DNA of 6,785 bases from the NCBI GenBank assembly GCA_011390435.1, contig JAABSK010000154.1, forward strand, positions 1 to 6,785. Direction: 5' to 3'. The notes below the pieces were generated by a model. It was given only the letters and a program-made list of their open reading frames with translations. It made no database searches and was not told the origin of the DNA. The position numbers and the translations under genes are program-made. Below, one piece after another: positions 5,767 through 6,785 of this stretch (positions are counted from its first letter, which is position 1; every line of letters begins with the position of its first letter). The DNA is from Desulfobacteraceae bacterium. Its GTDB lineage: Bacteria > Desulfobacterota > Desulfobacteria > Desulfobacterales > Desulfobacteraceae.

Positions 5767-5841
5767 AAGTCTTTAAAAAATATTGCCTGATGATCTGCTG
5801 TTTCACATAGCAAAACCAGGGCTGTTTTTAATTCTGCTCTG

Positions 5842-5876
5842 CAAAATAATAACCTGTTTTATCCATTGGAACAGGT
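5842..5876 (-). terminator. Weak terminator overlapping the stop of the RsbW-like gene
   Basis: ACCTGTT (5852-5858) and AACAGGT (5870-5876) form a 7-bp stem with an 11-nt loop that contains the TAA stop codon. On the minus strand it is followed by the T/A-rich TATTATTTT. The stem is modest in GC and the T-run is interrupted, so termination may be incomplete. Confidence 0.4.
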
Positions 5877-6314
5877 ATCAATCATCTTTTCAAGATACAG
5901 AATATTGCCTTTTTGATTATAGGAAAACCGGGTGAAATATGTTTTGATGATCAAAAGCCCTCTGCCGTGATCATCGTGTTCGCCAGGGATTTTATCCTGT
6001 TGTTTTTCCCAGTCAAACCCATCGCCTTCATCTTCGATTTCCACTTTCATGACACCATTGCCCGTGATCGAGACAGAACATGTCACCACTTTTTTTGGAT
6101 CTCCTGCGTTGCCATGGCGGACAGCATTGGTCAGCCCCTCTCTGAGAACCAGATTAATGGCAAACAGCTGAGGGTCGATGCCCTCTATTTTTGAACGCAA
6201 ATACTGATTAATCTTTTCACAGGCGCTGTCAATATTTTCCATGGTTGATGCAAAGGCAAACCGGACTGGTTCTTTTCCCTGACATGTGACGCAACCCGGT
6301 TTTTGAAAATCCAT
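5859..6314 (-). CDS. RsbW/SpoIIAB-like ATP-binding regulatory kinase (HATPase_c_2)
   Basis: This 151-residue soluble protein has a GHKL-type ATP-binding fold. The N-box is REGLTNAVRHGN with Glu59, Asn63 and His67. The G1 box is DEGDGFD (95-101), and the G2 box is HGRGLLIIK (116-124) after a short ATP-lid rich in His/Asp. Length and motif order match serine-kinase/anti-sigma factors of the RsbW, SpoIIAB and RsbT group. These phosphorylate a STAS-domain antagonist and may sequester a sigma factor. The SpoIIE-type phosphatase 3 bp upstream would reverse that phosphorylation. The ATG at 6314 has AAGGTG about 6 nt upstream, located in the last codons of the phosphatase gene. An N-terminal CxxC (Cys8, Cys11) is an addition I do not recognise in this family. 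No sigma factor or STAS gene is in view, so the target is unknown. Confidence 0.85.
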   Translation of the reverse strand: MDFQKPGCVTCQGKEPVRFAFASTMENIDSACEKINQYLRSKIEGIDPQLFAINLVLREGLTNAVRHGNAGDPKKVVTCSVSITGNGVMKVEIEDEGDGFDWEKQQDKIPGEHDDHGRGLLIIKTYFTRFSYNQKGNILYLEKMIDTCSNG

Positions 6315-6317
6315 TTT

Positions 6318-6785
6318 TTACACCTTGATGCACAACACAACGATGTCATCTTCAGGAAGCGAATCGCTGCCAAAAAGAGTATTCACAAGCTCTGCCGGTG
6401 CCCGGTCATAGGAAAGCCTTGCAATTTTCTTAAACAGCGGCAGCAGGCTGTCTGCTCCGCTGGCCCAGTTAATTTTCTTTTCTGCTGATTCCACCAGGCC
6501 GTCGGAATAAATCAAAAACTTATCCCCGGTGGTTACATCAATGGTCTGAGAACCAAAATGGGGATCTTTGAACATTCCCAGAATATCGCCACTGGATTTG
6601 ATTAAAAACGGATCCCCGTTCACCGGCATGCATACTACCGGCGGATGGCCGGCATTGATAATTGTCAGTTTTCCTGTTGTCCGGTTGACATGCATGTAGC
6701 AGGCAGTAAGATATTTTCCGCCGGACAGAATCTCCACCAATACGTCATTGATCATTTTCATGCTCTCAACCGGTGAATAAACCGG
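6318..6785 (-). CDS. PP2C-type (SpoIIE/RsbU) serine phosphatase domain, C-terminal 155 residues
   Basis: The frame stays open to the window edge, so the real start lies outside; the ATG at 6761 is internal. The visible part matches the last half of a SpoIIE/PP2C domain. YLTACYMHVNRTTGKLTIINAGHPP corresponds to the family's TAxY...AGHxP strands. GDILGMF follows, then GDKFLIYSDGLVES with the metal-binding Asp of the SDG motif, and PEDDIVVLCIKV with the C-terminal DD. Such Mn/Mg-dependent phosphatases dephosphorylate STAS-domain anti-anti-sigma factors. They are often fused to N-terminal sensor, HAMP or receiver domains, which cannot be seen here. It ends 3 bp before the kinase gene and supplies its ribosome-binding site, so the two act as one signalling cassette. 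Confidence 0.88.
   Translation of the reverse strand, partial: PVYSPVESMKMINDVLVEILSGGKYLTACYMHVNRTTGKLTIINAGHPPVVCMPVNGDPFLIKSSGDILGMFKDPHFGSQTIDVTTGDKFLIYSDGLVESAEKKINWASGADSLLPLFKKIARLSYDRAPAELVNTLFGSDSLPEDDIVVLCIKV

Noticed and set aside
1..6785. CRISPR arrays, insertion sequences, tRNA or rRNA genes, att sites
   Set aside because: No spaced repeats, transposase frames, terminal inverted repeats or tRNA-like cloverleafs were seen on either strand.

Overview
The window is a compact bacterial region in which every credible gene lies on the minus strand, so it reads from high to low coordinates. It has moderate GC, strong Shine-Dalgarno sites, and mostly short gaps or overlaps between genes. 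The protein styles (LivJ/H/M/G/F, PhoU, a SpoIIE/RsbW pair) suggest a Gram-negative anaerobe, possibly a sulfate-reducing Desulfobacterota. That placement is an impression and was not tested.

Layout in transcription order: (1) 6785-5859 holds the C-terminal part of a PP2C/SpoIIE-type phosphatase, followed 3 bp later by an RsbW/SpoIIAB-like ATP-binding kinase. This is the end of a partner-switching signalling operon. (2) 5858-5360 is a 499-bp gap with no credible standard gene. It holds a strong sigma70-type promoter (TTGACA-18-TATGAT at 5763-5734) placed about 375 bp upstream of the next start codon, a 9-bp repeat flanking that promoter, several hairpins, and an intrinsic-terminator-like structure (5496-5452) in the predicted leader. 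(3) 5359-568 is a complete five-gene branched-chain-amino-acid-type (HAAT) ABC importer: periplasmic binding protein livJ, permeases livH and livM, ATPases livG and livF. A perfect 10-bp hairpin followed by a T-run separates livJ from livHMGF, which are tightly packed (a 3-bp gap, then 14-bp and 8-bp overlaps). (4) 542-481 is the operon terminator, abutting a promoter (480-452) for (5) phoU (381 to beyond the window start).

The binding protein captures substrate in the periplasm. LivH/LivM form the membrane channel and LivG/LivF hydrolyse ATP. The two most interesting points are a degenerate ABC signature motif in LivG (LSQEE in place of LSGGQ/LSYGQ), which together with the Gln H-loop of LivF would put both defects in the same composite ATP site, and the long livJ leader with an attenuator-like terminator preceded by a possible nine-codon leader peptide rich in Leu/Ile. 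The rest is a conventional transporter operon between two ordinary regulatory genes; I found no CRISPR array, insertion sequence, tRNA or rRNA.
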